Shown here piece by piece: positions 10,604 through 18,871 of a DNA stretch of 64,000 bases (within the stretch, counting starts at the first letter, position 1; the number at the start of each line of letters is the position of its first letter). The notes below the pieces were generated by a model. The model had not been told where the DNA came from. It saw nothing but the letters and a program-made list of their open reading frames with translations, and ran no database searches. The position numbers and the translations under genes are program-made. Source of the DNA: Mycolicibacterium sp. lyk4-40-TYG-92 (GTDB taxonomy: Bacteria; Actinomycetota; Actinomycetes; Mycobacteriales; Mycobacteriaceae); contig NZ_JARVRX010000013.1 of assembly GCF_030209435.1 (NCBI RefSeq), forward strand, positions 62,001 through 126,000. Reading direction: 5' to 3'.

Positions 10604-12250
10604 GTGATCGACGTCGTCGGTGGAGTGCGGCAGAAGCTGGGCCATCTTGCGGAATCCGCGACCGCGGTACGCCGGCTGTTCGAGACCGGCTTCCTGGATC
10701 TCGCGAACCCCGGCGTGATGATCGAGACCGCCAAGAATGCGCCGATATTCGGCCCCCAGGCGACCATGGCCATTCAGGGCGCACGCAAGTATGCGGGTCT
10801 GCCGGCATTGGTGGATGAACGCGGCACCTTGACCTACCGCCAGGTGAACGACCAGTCCTGGGCACTGGCCCGCGGCCTGCAGGGCCTGGGCGTGACGGAA
10901 GGCTCCGTGGTCGGGCTGCTGTGCCGGGACCATCGTGGCCTGATCCTGGCCATGGTGGCGTGCGGAAAGCTCGGGGCCCGGCTGGTCCTGATGAACACCG
11001 GCTTCGCCAAGCCGCAGTTCGCCCAGGTCTGCGAGCGTGAAGGCGTCAAGGTCGTGTTGCACGACAGCGAGTTCCTCGGGCTGCTCGACGCCCTGCCCGC
11101 GGACATGCCGCGGGTGTTGACCTGGGTCGACGAGGGCGTCGATGTGCCCGACGCGGCGCAGACGCTCGATGCGATCGTCGCGGCCAACTCCGCTGAGCCG
11201 CTGCCGGCGCCGAGCAAGGCGGGTGGCTCGGTGATCCTCACCAGCGGGACGACGGGCCTGCCGAAGGGTGCGCCCCGCAGCTCGGTGTCGCCACTTGCGT
11301 CCGCGCAGATCATCGACCGAATTCCGTTCCCGCGCAAGGGAACCATGGTGATCGTCTCGCCGATCTTCCACAGCACCGGCTGGGCCACCTACACCGTCGG
11401 TGCCGCGTTGGGGAACAAGGTGGTGACCGCCCGGCGGTTCAACGCCGAACGGACCCTGCAGCTCATCGCCGAGCACAAGGCCGACATGCTCGTCGCGGTG
11501 CCGACAATGCTGCACCGGATCGTCGAACTGGGGCCCGAGGTCATCGGCAAGTACGACACGTCGTCGCTGAAAACGATCCTGATCGCCGGGTCCGCGTTGA
11601 GTCCGGAACTGTCGAACCGGGTCCAGGACACCTTCGGCGACGTGCTCCACAACCTGTACGGCTCAACCGAATGCGCCATCGCCAGCGTCGCCACCCCGGC
11701 CGAGCTGCGACTTGCCCCCGGTACGGCCGGACGGGCGCCGGTGACGTGCGAGGTGGTGCTGTACGACGAGAACGACCGGCGCATCACCGGGAAGAATCGG
11801 CGCGGTCGCATCTTCGTCCGCAATGGCGCACCGTTCAGCGGTTACACCGACGGCCGGAGCAAGCAGATCATCGACGGCTACATGTCCAGCGGCGACATGG
11901 GGCACTTCGACGATCATGGGCTGTTGTTCGTCGACGGCCGTGACGACGACATGATCGTCTCCGGTGGCGAGAACGTCTTCCCGCAAGAGATCGAAGAACT
12001 TCTTGCCGAACGGGACGACATCTATGACGCGGCGGTGGTCGGCGTCGACGACGTGGAGTGGGGAAAGCGCCTGCGCGCCTTCATCGTTTCGCAGCCGGGC
12101 GCGACCCAGGACGCCGATGAGATCAAGGCGTTCGTCAAGAACAATCTGGCCCGGCACAAGGTGCCGCGCGACGTCGTGTTCATCGAAGAGCTGCCGCGCA
12201 ACACCACCGGCAAGCTGCTGCGCCGTGTGCTGATCGAGATGGACGTCTAA
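10604..12250 (+). CDS. Acyl-CoA synthetase (FadD-type AMP-dependent ligase)
   Basis: A member of the ANL superfamily that activates a carboxylic acid, probably a fatty or ring-derived acid, to its CoA thioester through an acyl-AMP. It has the phosphate loop TSGTTGLPKG, the A5 motif YGSTE, the hinge GRDDDMIVSGGENVFP and the C-terminal catalytic lysine in PRNTTGKLLRR. GTG at 10604 (reading IDVVGGVRQK, 548 residues) is preferred because GGGAGG lies five bases before it; GTG 10601 and GTG 10556 are alternatives. The CoA-transferase gene follows after only seven bases, so the two probably form an operon supplying CoA thioesters. The substrate is not evident and I assign no fadD number. Confidence 0.9.
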   Translation: MIDVVGGVRQKLGHLAESATAVRRLFETGFLDLANPGVMIETAKNAPIFGPQATMAIQGARKYAGLPALVDERGTLTYRQVNDQSWALARGLQGLGVTEGSVVGLLCRDHRGLILAMVACGKLGARLVLMNTGFAKPQFAQVCEREGVKVVLHDSEFLGLLDALPADMPRVLTWVDEGVDVPDAAQTLDAIVAANSAEPLPAPSKAGGSVILTSGTTGLPKGAPRSSVSPLASAQIIDRIPFPRKGTMVIVSPIFHSTGWATYTVGAALGNKVVTARRFNAERTLQLIAEHKADMLVAVPTMLHRIVELGPEVIGKYDTSSLKTILIAGSALSPELSNRVQDTFGDVLHNLYGSTECAIASVATPAELRLAPGTAGRAPVTCEVVLYDENDRRITGKNRRGRIFVRNGAPFSGYTDGRSKQIIDGYMSSGDMGHFDDHGLLFVDGRDDDMIVSGGENVFPQEIEELLAERDDIYDAAVVGVDDVEWGKRLRAFIVSQPGATQDADEIKAFVKNNLARHKVPRDVVFIEELPRNTTGKLLRRVLIEMDV

Positions 12251-12257
12251 GGCGGCA

Positions 12258-13577
12258 ATGCCAACCGAACTCAGTGCCGAGCAGGCGGCTGCCCGGCTGG
12301 GGGCAGTCGACACCCTGGGTATCACTCTCGGCCCCGGCCAGCCGCCGGCGATACTGAGGGCGCTCGGCGTACGCCAGGACTGGTCGAATCTGCGGGTGTT
12401 CGGCGCGCTGTTGGCTGTTGGTACCGAACTGTTTTCGCGGCCCGGCGTGCACTATGTCTCTGGGTTCTTCGGTCCGATCGAGCGGGCGCTGCGGGACATG
12501 GGCGCCGACATCGAGTTCGCCGCCGCGGACTTCCGCCGATTCGCGCCACTGCTGGAGCGCCAGGCACCGCGGGTGATGACGACCGTCGCCACACCACCCG
12601 ATGCCGACGGGTGGTGCTCGCTGTCGCTGCATGCCGGCGGCACGGTCGCCGAATTGCGCCGGGCCGGCGCGGACCCGAATCGACTTCTCATCGTCGAGGT
12701 ATCCGACTCGTACCCAAGAACTTTCGGGTATGGCTCGCAGCATCACGCATTGCACGTCGACGAGATCGACGTCCTCGTACGCTCCACTGATGCGCCGCTG
12801 GCGCTCCCCGGCGGTGACGTGCCGCCGACCGAAGTCGAGCGGGCGATCGCGCGGCACGCTGTCAGCTTCATCGGTTCGGGCGCGACGCTGCAGACCGGAA
12901 TCGGCGCAATTCCCAACCAGATTGCCACCTTGCTGGCCGAGGGTGGCGGCAGCGGGTACGGCCTGCACACCGAGATGTTCACCGACGGCTGCATGCATCT
13001 GCACCGCGCGGGCAAGATCACCAACACAGGTAAGGGGCAGTACGACGGTGTCAGCGTCACGACGTTCGCGTTCGGGTCGCAGGAGCTCTATTCGTGGCTC
13101 GACGGCAATCGCGATGTCGCGTTCCTGCCCGTCGACATCGTCAACTCGCCTGAGGTGATCGCCGCGAACACGGACATGATCTCCATCAATGGTGCTCTCG
13201 CAGTGGACATTCAGGGTCAGGTGATCGCCGACACCATCGACGGGGGACAGTTCAGCGGGATTGGTGGCGCCGAGGACTTCGTGGCCGGCGCCGGGCTGGA
13301 GTTGTCGGACCGCTCACTCATCTGTCTGCCGTCGACTTTCGTCAAGGACGGCGAGCTGCGGTCGCGGATCGTGCCGTGGTTCGGGCCAGGGGCCGTCATC
13401 ACCACGCCGCGGCAGCAGGTCGACGTCATCGTCACCGAATACGGGGCCGCGGAACTCGAAGGCAAGACCGTCCGCGAACGCGGTGAGGCACTCGCCGCGA
13501 TCGCGCACCCGCAGTTCCGGGACGCCTTAATGGCGGCGGCACTGCGCGCCGCGAAGGGACGTTCGCCGGTCGGCTAG
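12258..13577 (+). CDS. Acetyl-CoA hydrolase/CoA-transferase family protein
   Basis: A 439-residue protein of the Cat1/4-hydroxybutyrate CoA-transferase family, which moves CoA between acyl groups through a glutamyl-CoA intermediate. The N-terminal half is a Rossmann-like CoA-transferase domain. The second half carries GSGATLQTGIGAIPN and the catalytic glutamate in GLHTEMF, then GGAEDFVAGA and the conserved C-terminal TEYGAAEL. It begins seven bases after the acyl-CoA synthetase stop, which suggests cotranscription and a shared catabolic route for an organic acid. The actual donor and acceptor acids cannot be told from sequence. Confidence 0.88.
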   Translation: MPTELSAEQAAARLGAVDTLGITLGPGQPPAILRALGVRQDWSNLRVFGALLAVGTELFSRPGVHYVSGFFGPIERALRDMGADIEFAAADFRRFAPLLERQAPRVMTTVATPPDADGWCSLSLHAGGTVAELRRAGADPNRLLIVEVSDSYPRTFGYGSQHHALHVDEIDVLVRSTDAPLALPGGDVPPTEVERAIARHAVSFIGSGATLQTGIGAIPNQIATLLAEGGGSGYGLHTEMFTDGCMHLHRAGKITNTGKGQYDGVSVTTFAFGSQELYSWLDGNRDVAFLPVDIVNSPEVIAANTDMISINGALAVDIQGQVIADTIDGGQFSGIGGAEDFVAGAGLELSDRSLICLPSTFVKDGELRSRIVPWFGPGAVITTPRQQVDVIVTEYGAAELEGKTVRERGEALAAIAHPQFRDALMAAALRAAKGRSPVG

Positions 13578-13625
13578 TTCGGCGGTGTGCCCGCGTCCGA
13601 ACGCAATTCGTGATTCACTGCCGCC

Positions 13626-14009
13626 ATGACGAGCAGCGACCAGCCGTGGTGGCTCTCCGCGCCAGTCGCCGAGCTGGCCGCGGTCATCCTGCCGGTGTTC
13701 GGGCAGTCGTCGTTCGACAGCGAGCGGGCGGTGATGACCGACGTCGTGTCGTGGCTCCGCACCGGAGCTCGCGCGCCCCGTGGCATGTTCTCCGCGGGCG
13801 TCTCCACCCGCGGCGACGTGTTCCAGAACCCCGACCTGCGTGCCGTCGCGGAGGCCATGCAGTTGCTCGAACGCTCGGGTCTGCTGCTTCGGGCTCTGGT
13901 CCCGTCGAGCCATTCCAGCTTCGACGTCGGTTTGACGCGTCTTGGGTGGCACGCCGTCCAGACCGGCACGGTCCGGCAGCATCTCGGCCTGGGCGACGCG
14001 CCGGCCTGA
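13626..14009 (+). CDS. Hypothetical protein, 127 aa
   Basis: A small soluble protein starting at ATG 13626 (MTSSDQPWWLSAPVAEL). No signal peptide or membrane segment is visible. The C-terminal half contains two amphipathic stretches followed by LTRLGWHAV, a pattern compatible with a winged-helix wing, but there is no clear family match and I assign no function. It sits alone between the CoA-transferase and the AurF-type gene with about 50 and 100 bases of spacing. Codon use is like that of its neighbours. Confidence 0.6.
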   Translation: MTSSDQPWWLSAPVAELAAVILPVFGQSSFDSERAVMTDVVSWLRTGARAPRGMFSAGVSTRGDVFQNPDLRAVAEAMQLLERSGLLLRALVPSSHSSFDVGLTRLGWHAVQTGTVRQHLGLGDAPA

Positions 14010-14035
14010 GGAGACGGCAGGCGACGGAGCAACCC

Positions 14036-14067
14036 TTGACAATCATATGGGACCGGGGGTCCCATAT
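14036..14067 (+). promoter_or_regulatory. Perfect palindromic operator upstream of the AurF-type gene
   Basis: Arms ATATGGGACC (14045-14054) and GGTCCCATAT (14058-14067) are perfect inverted repeats around a GGG spacer. A TTGACA hexamer (14036-14041) abuts the left arm, and the right arm runs into TATAAC. The palindrome ends 40 bases before the AurF-type ATG. This geometry fits a repressor such as a TetR-family dimer blocking the promoter. No regulator gene is adjacent, so it would be encoded elsewhere. Confidence 0.6.
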
Positions 14068-14107
14068 AACTGATCGGGCAACGGTGCTCGCGTGGGAGGG
14101 TGATGTC

Positions 14108-15113
14108 ATGGCAGCTACGAAGATGATCCGCCGGTGGCGTGCCGGCATGGACGTGTGCGACGACGTCGACTACTGCGCGAATCTGGAGACGCTGTCGGCG
14201 GGTTCTGTGCGCCGTAACTTCAATCCCTACCTGGACGTTTCGTGGGATTCGCCCGAATTCCGGGTGACGGAGAACGACCCGCGCTGGGTGCTCGCGAAGA
14301 GCGACCCCATCGGCATGAGCCCGTGGTATCAGGCACAGCCGCTGGAAAAGCAGATCGCGATCGGCATGTGGCGCCAGGCGAACGTCGCCAAGGCCGGCCA
14401 GCAGTTCGAGAGCATGCTGATCCGCGGGCTCCTCAGCTACACGTTCTGGGTGCCCAACGGCAGCCCCGAGTACCGCTATTGCCTTCACGAAGCGATCGAA
14501 GAGGGCAACCACACCCTGATGTTCCAGGAGATGGTGAACCACGTCGGCGTGGACGTCCCGGGTCTGCCGCGGTGGATCAAGTGGATCAACTGGGCCTTCC
14601 CGCTTTTCGCGAGCCCGATGCCGGCGTTCTTCTTCATGATGGTGCTGTGCGGCGAGGAGCCCATCGATCACATGCAGAAATCGATTCTGCGCGAAGGCAG
14701 TGCGATCCATCCGATCATGGAGCGCGTCATGGCGATCCACGTCGCCGAGGAAGCACGGCACATCTCGTTCGCCCACGAGTTCCTGCGCCGGCGGATCCCG
14801 GAGATGCGGCCGTTCAACCGTTTTGTGCTGTCGCTGTTCTATCCGCTGGGCTTCCGCTTGGCGGCCTCGCTCATCGCCAAGCCGCCGCGCGTCTTCTGGC
14901 GCCAACAAGTCGGTCAAGAAAGAGATCTTCTGGCGGGCACCCGAATCCCGGACGATGCTGCGTGAGTTCTACGGCGATGTGCGCATGCTCGCCGAAGACA
15001 CCGGCCTGATGAACCCCGTTGCCAAGGTGTTGTGGCGGATGTTTCGGATCGACGGTCCGGCGTCGCGCTACCGCAGCGAGCCGGTGCGGCAGGCCGTGGT
15101 CCCGGTGGCCTGA
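14108..15113 (+). pseudogene. AurF-type diiron oxygenase gene, frameshifted
   Basis: The frame from ATG 14108 (ribosome site GGGAGGG seven bases upstream; protein MAATKMIRRWRAGMDV) matches the AurF-like diiron oxygenases, which in the best-known case oxidise an aryl amine. Metal-ligand patterns are visible: EAIEEGNHTLMFQEM and EEARHISFAHEF. The family-like sequence continues past residue 264 only in the +1 frame, as ANKSVKKEIFW...LREFYGDVRMLAED, which runs to a stop at 15113. In the original frame the protein instead reads RQQVGQERDLL and stops at 14965. Skipping one base near 14898-14900 would restore a 334-residue protein. So the gene is disrupted late, by real mutation or sequencing error; the metal site itself lies before the break. 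Confidence 0.75.
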
Positions 15114-15140
15114 CCAGGGCGGCCGTCGCCGCTCGGCGCC

Positions 15141-15212
15141 GACACAATGTCGGTCTGAGAGCGTCGATAACCGTATATAGCCTCAACGGCGCTCTCAGAC
15201 CGACGTTGTGTC
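15141..15212. repeat. Long inverted repeat, 23-bp arms
   Basis: Bases 15141-15163 pair with 15190-15212 over 23 positions with one mismatch, leaving a 26-base AT-richer loop that contains TATATA. It lies between the disrupted AurF-type gene and the DGPF gene. It has no clear U-tract and could be a bidirectional terminator, a regulatory cruciform or a small palindromic element. Confidence 0.65.
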
Positions 15213-15301
15213 ATCAAAATCTTTTCGTGAGCCATGTCGAAATCCGCCCCACCCGTTCGACGTGTGTGTGAAGGATTGACACAACGACGAAAGGTCAGGC
15301 A

Positions 15302-15685
15302 ATGCGCTACATGGGTTTGGTCATCATGGATCCCAACCAGGGTCCGCCGCCGCAGGCACTGATGGACGCGATGGAGGTCTACGTCGGCAAGAACGCCGCG
15401 GACGGCATCTATCTCGACGGCGGTGGTCTGGGACAGGGCGAGAACCGCATCGGATACCAGGTCCGCTCCGGCCAGATGAGCACGACCGACGGGCCTTTCA
15501 CGGAGGGCAAGGAGATCATCGGCGGGTACGCGATGCTGGAGTACCGCAACCACGCCGAGGCCGTCGAGGGCGCCCGGTCCTTCACCGAACTCCACCGGGA
15601 ACACTGGCCCGAGTGGGAAGGCCGGGTCGAGATGCACTTGATCGAGGGTGCACCTGACCAGGAACCGGGTGCTTGTCCCCGGTAG
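15302..15685 (+). CDS. YCII/DGPF-domain protein
   Basis: A 127-residue protein of the YCII-related family with a ferredoxin-like fold. It begins MRYMGLVIMD and contains the signature TDGPFTEGKEIIGGY near residue 60. These DGPF proteins are the standard neighbours of ECF42 sigma factors and are often their targets. Here the gene runs straight into the sigma factor gene, whose start lies 12 bases inside it. Its biochemical activity is not established; a role as an enzyme or ligand-binding partner of the sigma factor is inferred only from context. Confidence 0.85.
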   Translation: MRYMGLVIMDPNQGPPPQALMDAMEVYVGKNAADGIYLDGGGLGQGENRIGYQVRSGQMSTTDGPFTEGKEIIGGYAMLEYRNHAEAVEGARSFTELHREHWPEWEGRVEMHLIEGAPDQEPGACPR

Positions 15686-16926
15686 CCACAACTGAGGCCG
15701 TGACCGCCGCCTGGCGTGCCGAATCGGCGCGCCTCGTGGCGGCGCTGGCCCGCATGACCCGCGACATCGACCTCGCGGAGGACGTTGCGCAGGACGCGCT
15801 CGTCGCGGCGCTGGAGGAATGGCCCGAGCGCGGCATTCCCGCCAATCCCGCCGCGTGGCTGATGACAGCGGCGAAGCGCCGCGCGATCGATCACATCCGA
15901 CGCGCTGAGACGTTGCGCCGCAAGACCGAGGAGATCGGTCACCGCCTGGAGGAGGTCGACATGCCCGATTTCGCCGGGCAGGTCGACTTCATCGAGGACG
16001 ACGTGCTCCGCCTGATGTTCCTGACGTGCCACCCCCAGCTGGCCCCGGCGTCGCGGGCGGCATTGACCCTGCGGCTGGTGTCGGGGCTGAGTACCGCCGA
16101 GATCGCCCGTGCTTTCCTGGTGCCGGAATCGACGATGGCACAACGGATCAGCCGGGCGAAGAAGGCTCTCATCGGTGCAGACATGGAGCTGCCGGTGGGG
16201 GCCCAGCGCGTCGAACGCCTTGACGACGTGCTGGCCGCCATCTACCTCACCTTCAACGAGGGGTACGTGGCGACCACCGGCGCTGATTGGACGCGCCCGG
16301 ACCTCTGTTTCGAGGCGATCCGGCTGGCCCGTATGGTCGCCGCCATGGTGCCGGACATCCCGGATTCGCTTGGGCTGCAAGCACTTGTCGAACTTCAGGC
16401 GTCGCGGATTCCCGCGCGGGTGGACCGTGACGGTGCGCCGGTGCTGCTCGACGATCAGGACCGGGCGCGGTGGGACCATCTGCTGCGGCGCCGTGGGCTC
16501 CAGGTGCTGGCCCGGGCCGAGAAGCTCGCTGAAACAGGCGCGCCCGTCGGGACCTACTTTTTGCAGGCGGCCATCGCCGCGTGCCATGCGCGCGCGATCC
16601 GGGCCGAGGACACCGATTGGCAGCGGATCGCCGACCTGTACGACGTGCTGGCACTCGCCGCGCCGGGCCCCGTCGTCGAGGTGAATCGCGCGGTGGCGCA
16701 TGGGCGCGCCCACGGGCCGGAAACGGGACTGGCGGTGCTCGACGCGCTCGGGCCCGATCCGTTGCCCCGATCACCGCTGCCGCACGCGGTACGCGGAGAC
16801 CTGTTGGAGCGCATGGGCCGAGCCGCCGAGGCGTCGGCGGCGTTCACACGCGGCGCCGCACTCAGCACCAACGAGGCCGAGCGCTCGCTGCTGCTGCGCC
16901 GGGCCGGGCCGGGCCGAATGATCTAG
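15673..16926 (+). CDS. ECF42-type RNA polymerase sigma factor with C-terminal extension
   Basis: A 417-residue ECF sigma factor. Sigma-2 (about residues 15-80) has AEDVAQDALVAALEEWP and PAAWLMTAAKRRAIDHIRR. Sigma-4 (about 110-170) has the helix-turn-helix LSTAEIARAFLVPESTMAQRI. A C-terminal extension of about 200 residues follows, with a tetratricopeptide-like region. This plus the adjacent DGPF gene identifies the ECF42 group, whose activity is thought to depend on the extension rather than on an anti-sigma factor. The TTG start at 15673 overlaps the DGPF gene; GTG at 15700 is an alternative. The stop overlaps by four bases the convergent lipoprotein gene. Confidence 0.88.
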   Translation: MSPVATTEAVTAAWRAESARLVAALARMTRDIDLAEDVAQDALVAALEEWPERGIPANPAAWLMTAAKRRAIDHIRRAETLRRKTEEIGHRLEEVDMPDFAGQVDFIEDDVLRLMFLTCHPQLAPASRAALTLRLVSGLSTAEIARAFLVPESTMAQRISRAKKALIGADMELPVGAQRVERLDDVLAAIYLTFNEGYVATTGADWTRPDLCFEAIRLARMVAAMVPDIPDSLGLQALVELQASRIPARVDRDGAPVLLDDQDRARWDHLLRRRGLQVLARAEKLAETGAPVGTYFLQAAIAACHARAIRAEDTDWQRIADLYDVLALAAPGPVVEVNRAVAHGRAHGPETGLAVLDALGPDPLPRSPLPHAVRGDLLERMGRAAEASAAFTRGAALSTNEAERSLLLRRAGPGRMI

Positions 16927-17513
16927 GCCGGTTTCTTCGTCAGATCGGCGTTCTCGTCCTCCTGGATTGCGACGCCGTCCTTCTGAGACGTCGACTCGAT
17001 GGAGCCGATCGAGGAGTTCAGGTCGGTGATACCGCTGGCGTCGCCGCCCTTGAGTTTGTCGAATGCCGCCTGCACGGTGTCCCCGACCTTGTCGAGCGGC
17101 GCGATGATCGCCTTGCACAACGTCGGATCGGCCTGTACGTCAGTCGCCGCGAGTCGCACCTCGCGTTTCACGAACAGCGCGGCGAGGCCGCCCTTGACGA
17201 ATGCGGTGATGCGGCCGTTGGCGCCTTTCTTGAAGGTGCCGGCCTGGAACGGCTTCCACAACCAGCGGTGGAACGCGCCGAAGGCCAGGCCACTGTGCGC
17301 GACGAACTTGGTTTTGGCGAACGACGTGGTGGCCTGCGCCGGGCAGGTCTGCGAGATCGGCGCGGCGTCGCCGGCATCGCCCGACGGATCCGCGGGGATC
17401 GATTCCGACGATGACGCATCGTTGCCCGTCGTGGCTTGTTTGTGCCCGCAGCCGCCCACCAGCAGGACGACGGGGATGACCAGGGCCGCGATCAGACGGA
17501 CCAGCGTGTTCAC
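16923..17513 (-). CDS. Lipoprotein of unknown function
   Basis: A 196-residue protein with a lipoprotein signal peptide: hydrophobic core LIAALVIPVVLLV and lipobox VGGC, with the acylated cysteine at residue 22. The mature part starts with a Ser/Asp-rich linker, has a hydrophobic middle (FKKGANGRITAFVKGGLAALF) and ends acidic. Two further cysteines (CPAQ and LCKA) could form a disulfide. No family is recognised. It is likely membrane-anchored on the outer face. Its 3' end overlaps the convergent sigma factor gene by four bases. Confidence 0.8.
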   Translation of the reverse strand: MNTLVRLIAALVIPVVLLVGGCGHKQATTGNDASSSESIPADPSGDAGDAAPISQTCPAQATTSFAKTKFVAHSGLAFGAFHRWLWKPFQAGTFKKGANGRITAFVKGGLAALFVKREVRLAATDVQADPTLCKAIIAPLDKVGDTVQAAFDKLKGGDASGITDLNSSIGSIESTSQKDGVAIQEDENADLTKKPA

Positions 17514-17807
17514 GAGTTACCTCCAGCAAAGTTGGCTCGGTTCCGGGACCGCGCGAAGCTAGCACTCGAAGCTGGGGGTTTGGTGGCAACTCATCGGGGC
17601 GAGGTTGTTGGTTTGGCTCAGCGGAGCCGGTGGAACCCCTGGCATGCAGGAAATGCTGGTTGGGGCAGGCGGTGGGCCAGGATGACCTGCGCCTATCGCG
17701 GTTGACCATCGTCAAGCATTGGGTGACGATTAGCTGAAGCGACGGGGTCCTGATCGGGTCGCGTGCTTCGATGTGGGCGGGGGTGAGCAGCCATCTCTGA
17801 ACTCCTC

Positions 17808-18569
17808 ATGGACCTTCGCGAGGCGATTGACCGAGACGAACTCTCGCTGGTCTATCAGCCGAAATTCGATGCGCGCACGGCCGCCCTCGTCGGGGTGGAG
17901 GCGTTGTTGCGGTGGCGCCATCTGGACCGCGGTTTACTGCGGCCCGCCGATTTTCTGCCGTTGGTGCGTGAGCACGGCCTGATGGAACGGGCCACGGGCC
18001 TGGTCGTCAACATGGCACTCGACGATGCCCTGCGGTGGTACGCCGCGGGGGCGGAAGTGCCTGTGGCCGTTAACCTTTTCGCGCCGTTGCTGAGCGACTT
18101 GAACCTGCCGGACCATCTGTGTCAGGCGTTGGACGACCGCGGGTTGCCGCCGTCGGCGCTCGCGGTCGAGATCACCGAAGACCTGTTCGTCGACAACATG
18201 GAAGACACCCGAACGGTGCTGACAGGCCTGCTCGACCGCGGCATCAAGATCGCCCTCGACGATTTCGGCACGGGGTACTCGGCGCTCACCTATCTGTCCG
18301 ACCTCCCGATCGACGAGATCAAGCTGGACCACGACTTCATCGCGCGGGTGACCGTCGATGAGCGCGCCGCGCTGGTGGTGCGCACCATCATCGACCTTGC
18401 GCACAAGCTCGGGTTCGAGATCGTCGCCGAGGGCATCGAGAGCGCCGAATCTGCCGCGCAGCTACGGGATTTCGGGTGCGATGTGCTGCAGGGCTTCTTC
18501 CTCAGTCCACCCCTGCAGGCGTCGGAAGTGCTCGGTGTGGTGAGTGCCGGCGCGCGGGCTGCGTTCTAG
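17808..18569 (+). CDS. Stand-alone EAL-domain protein (c-di-GMP phosphodiesterase)
   Basis: A 253-residue protein that is almost entirely one EAL domain, which hydrolyses cyclic di-GMP to pGpG. Catalytic positions look intact: the E-A-L of GVEALLRW, the asparagine in VAVNLF, EITED, the double aspartate in ALDDFGTGYSAL, the lysine in IKLD and the late glutamate in VAEGIES. No GGDEF, PAS or membrane segment precedes it. ATG at 17808 is used; the N-terminus begins right at the domain edge, so a lost sensory region upstream is possible but not visible. The 294 bases upstream contain no gene that I can support. Confidence 0.88.
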   Translation: MDLREAIDRDELSLVYQPKFDARTAALVGVEALLRWRHLDRGLLRPADFLPLVREHGLMERATGLVVNMALDDALRWYAAGAEVPVAVNLFAPLLSDLNLPDHLCQALDDRGLPPSALAVEITEDLFVDNMEDTRTVLTGLLDRGIKIALDDFGTGYSALTYLSDLPIDEIKLDHDFIARVTVDERAALVVRTIIDLAHKLGFEIVAEGIESAESAAQLRDFGCDVLQGFFLSPPLQASEVLGVVSAGARAAF

Positions 18570-18658
18570 GTTCTGCACCGGCTTTCGGCGTCCGCCGTCG
18601 GGGTCGGGTTCAGTGGCTGGGTGTCCACGTCATAGGTTGATAGCCGCTTGATCACCAA

Positions 18659-18732
18659 GCCCCTATAGCCCAATTGGCAGAGGCAGCGGACTTAAAATCC
18701 GCCAAGTGTCGGTTCGAGTCCGACTGGGGGCA
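18659..18732 (+). tRNA. tRNA-Leu (anticodon UAA)
   Basis: A 74-base cloverleaf. The acceptor GCCCCTA (18659-18665) pairs with TGGGGGC (18725-18731) and is followed by discriminator A. The anticodon stem is GCGGA/TCCGC with loop CTTAAAA (18691-18697), giving anticodon TAA. The T arm is GTCGG TTCGAGT CCGAC. The variable loop is only five bases, unlike the long arm usual for leucine tRNAs. CCA is not encoded. It would read UUA, a rare codon in this GC-rich genome. Confidence 0.93.
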
Positions 18733-18871
18733 CTCGGATGCTCCCGCATGGGTTGCAGTTCCGGCGGCACTTGATCACTTCGGCCGCCTCACCTGAGAAA
18801 CGAGTACCGCGGTACTCGTGATGGCCGGGCGCCGTCGCGTGATGCTTCCTGGTGAGAGGAGGTGAGCCGCC

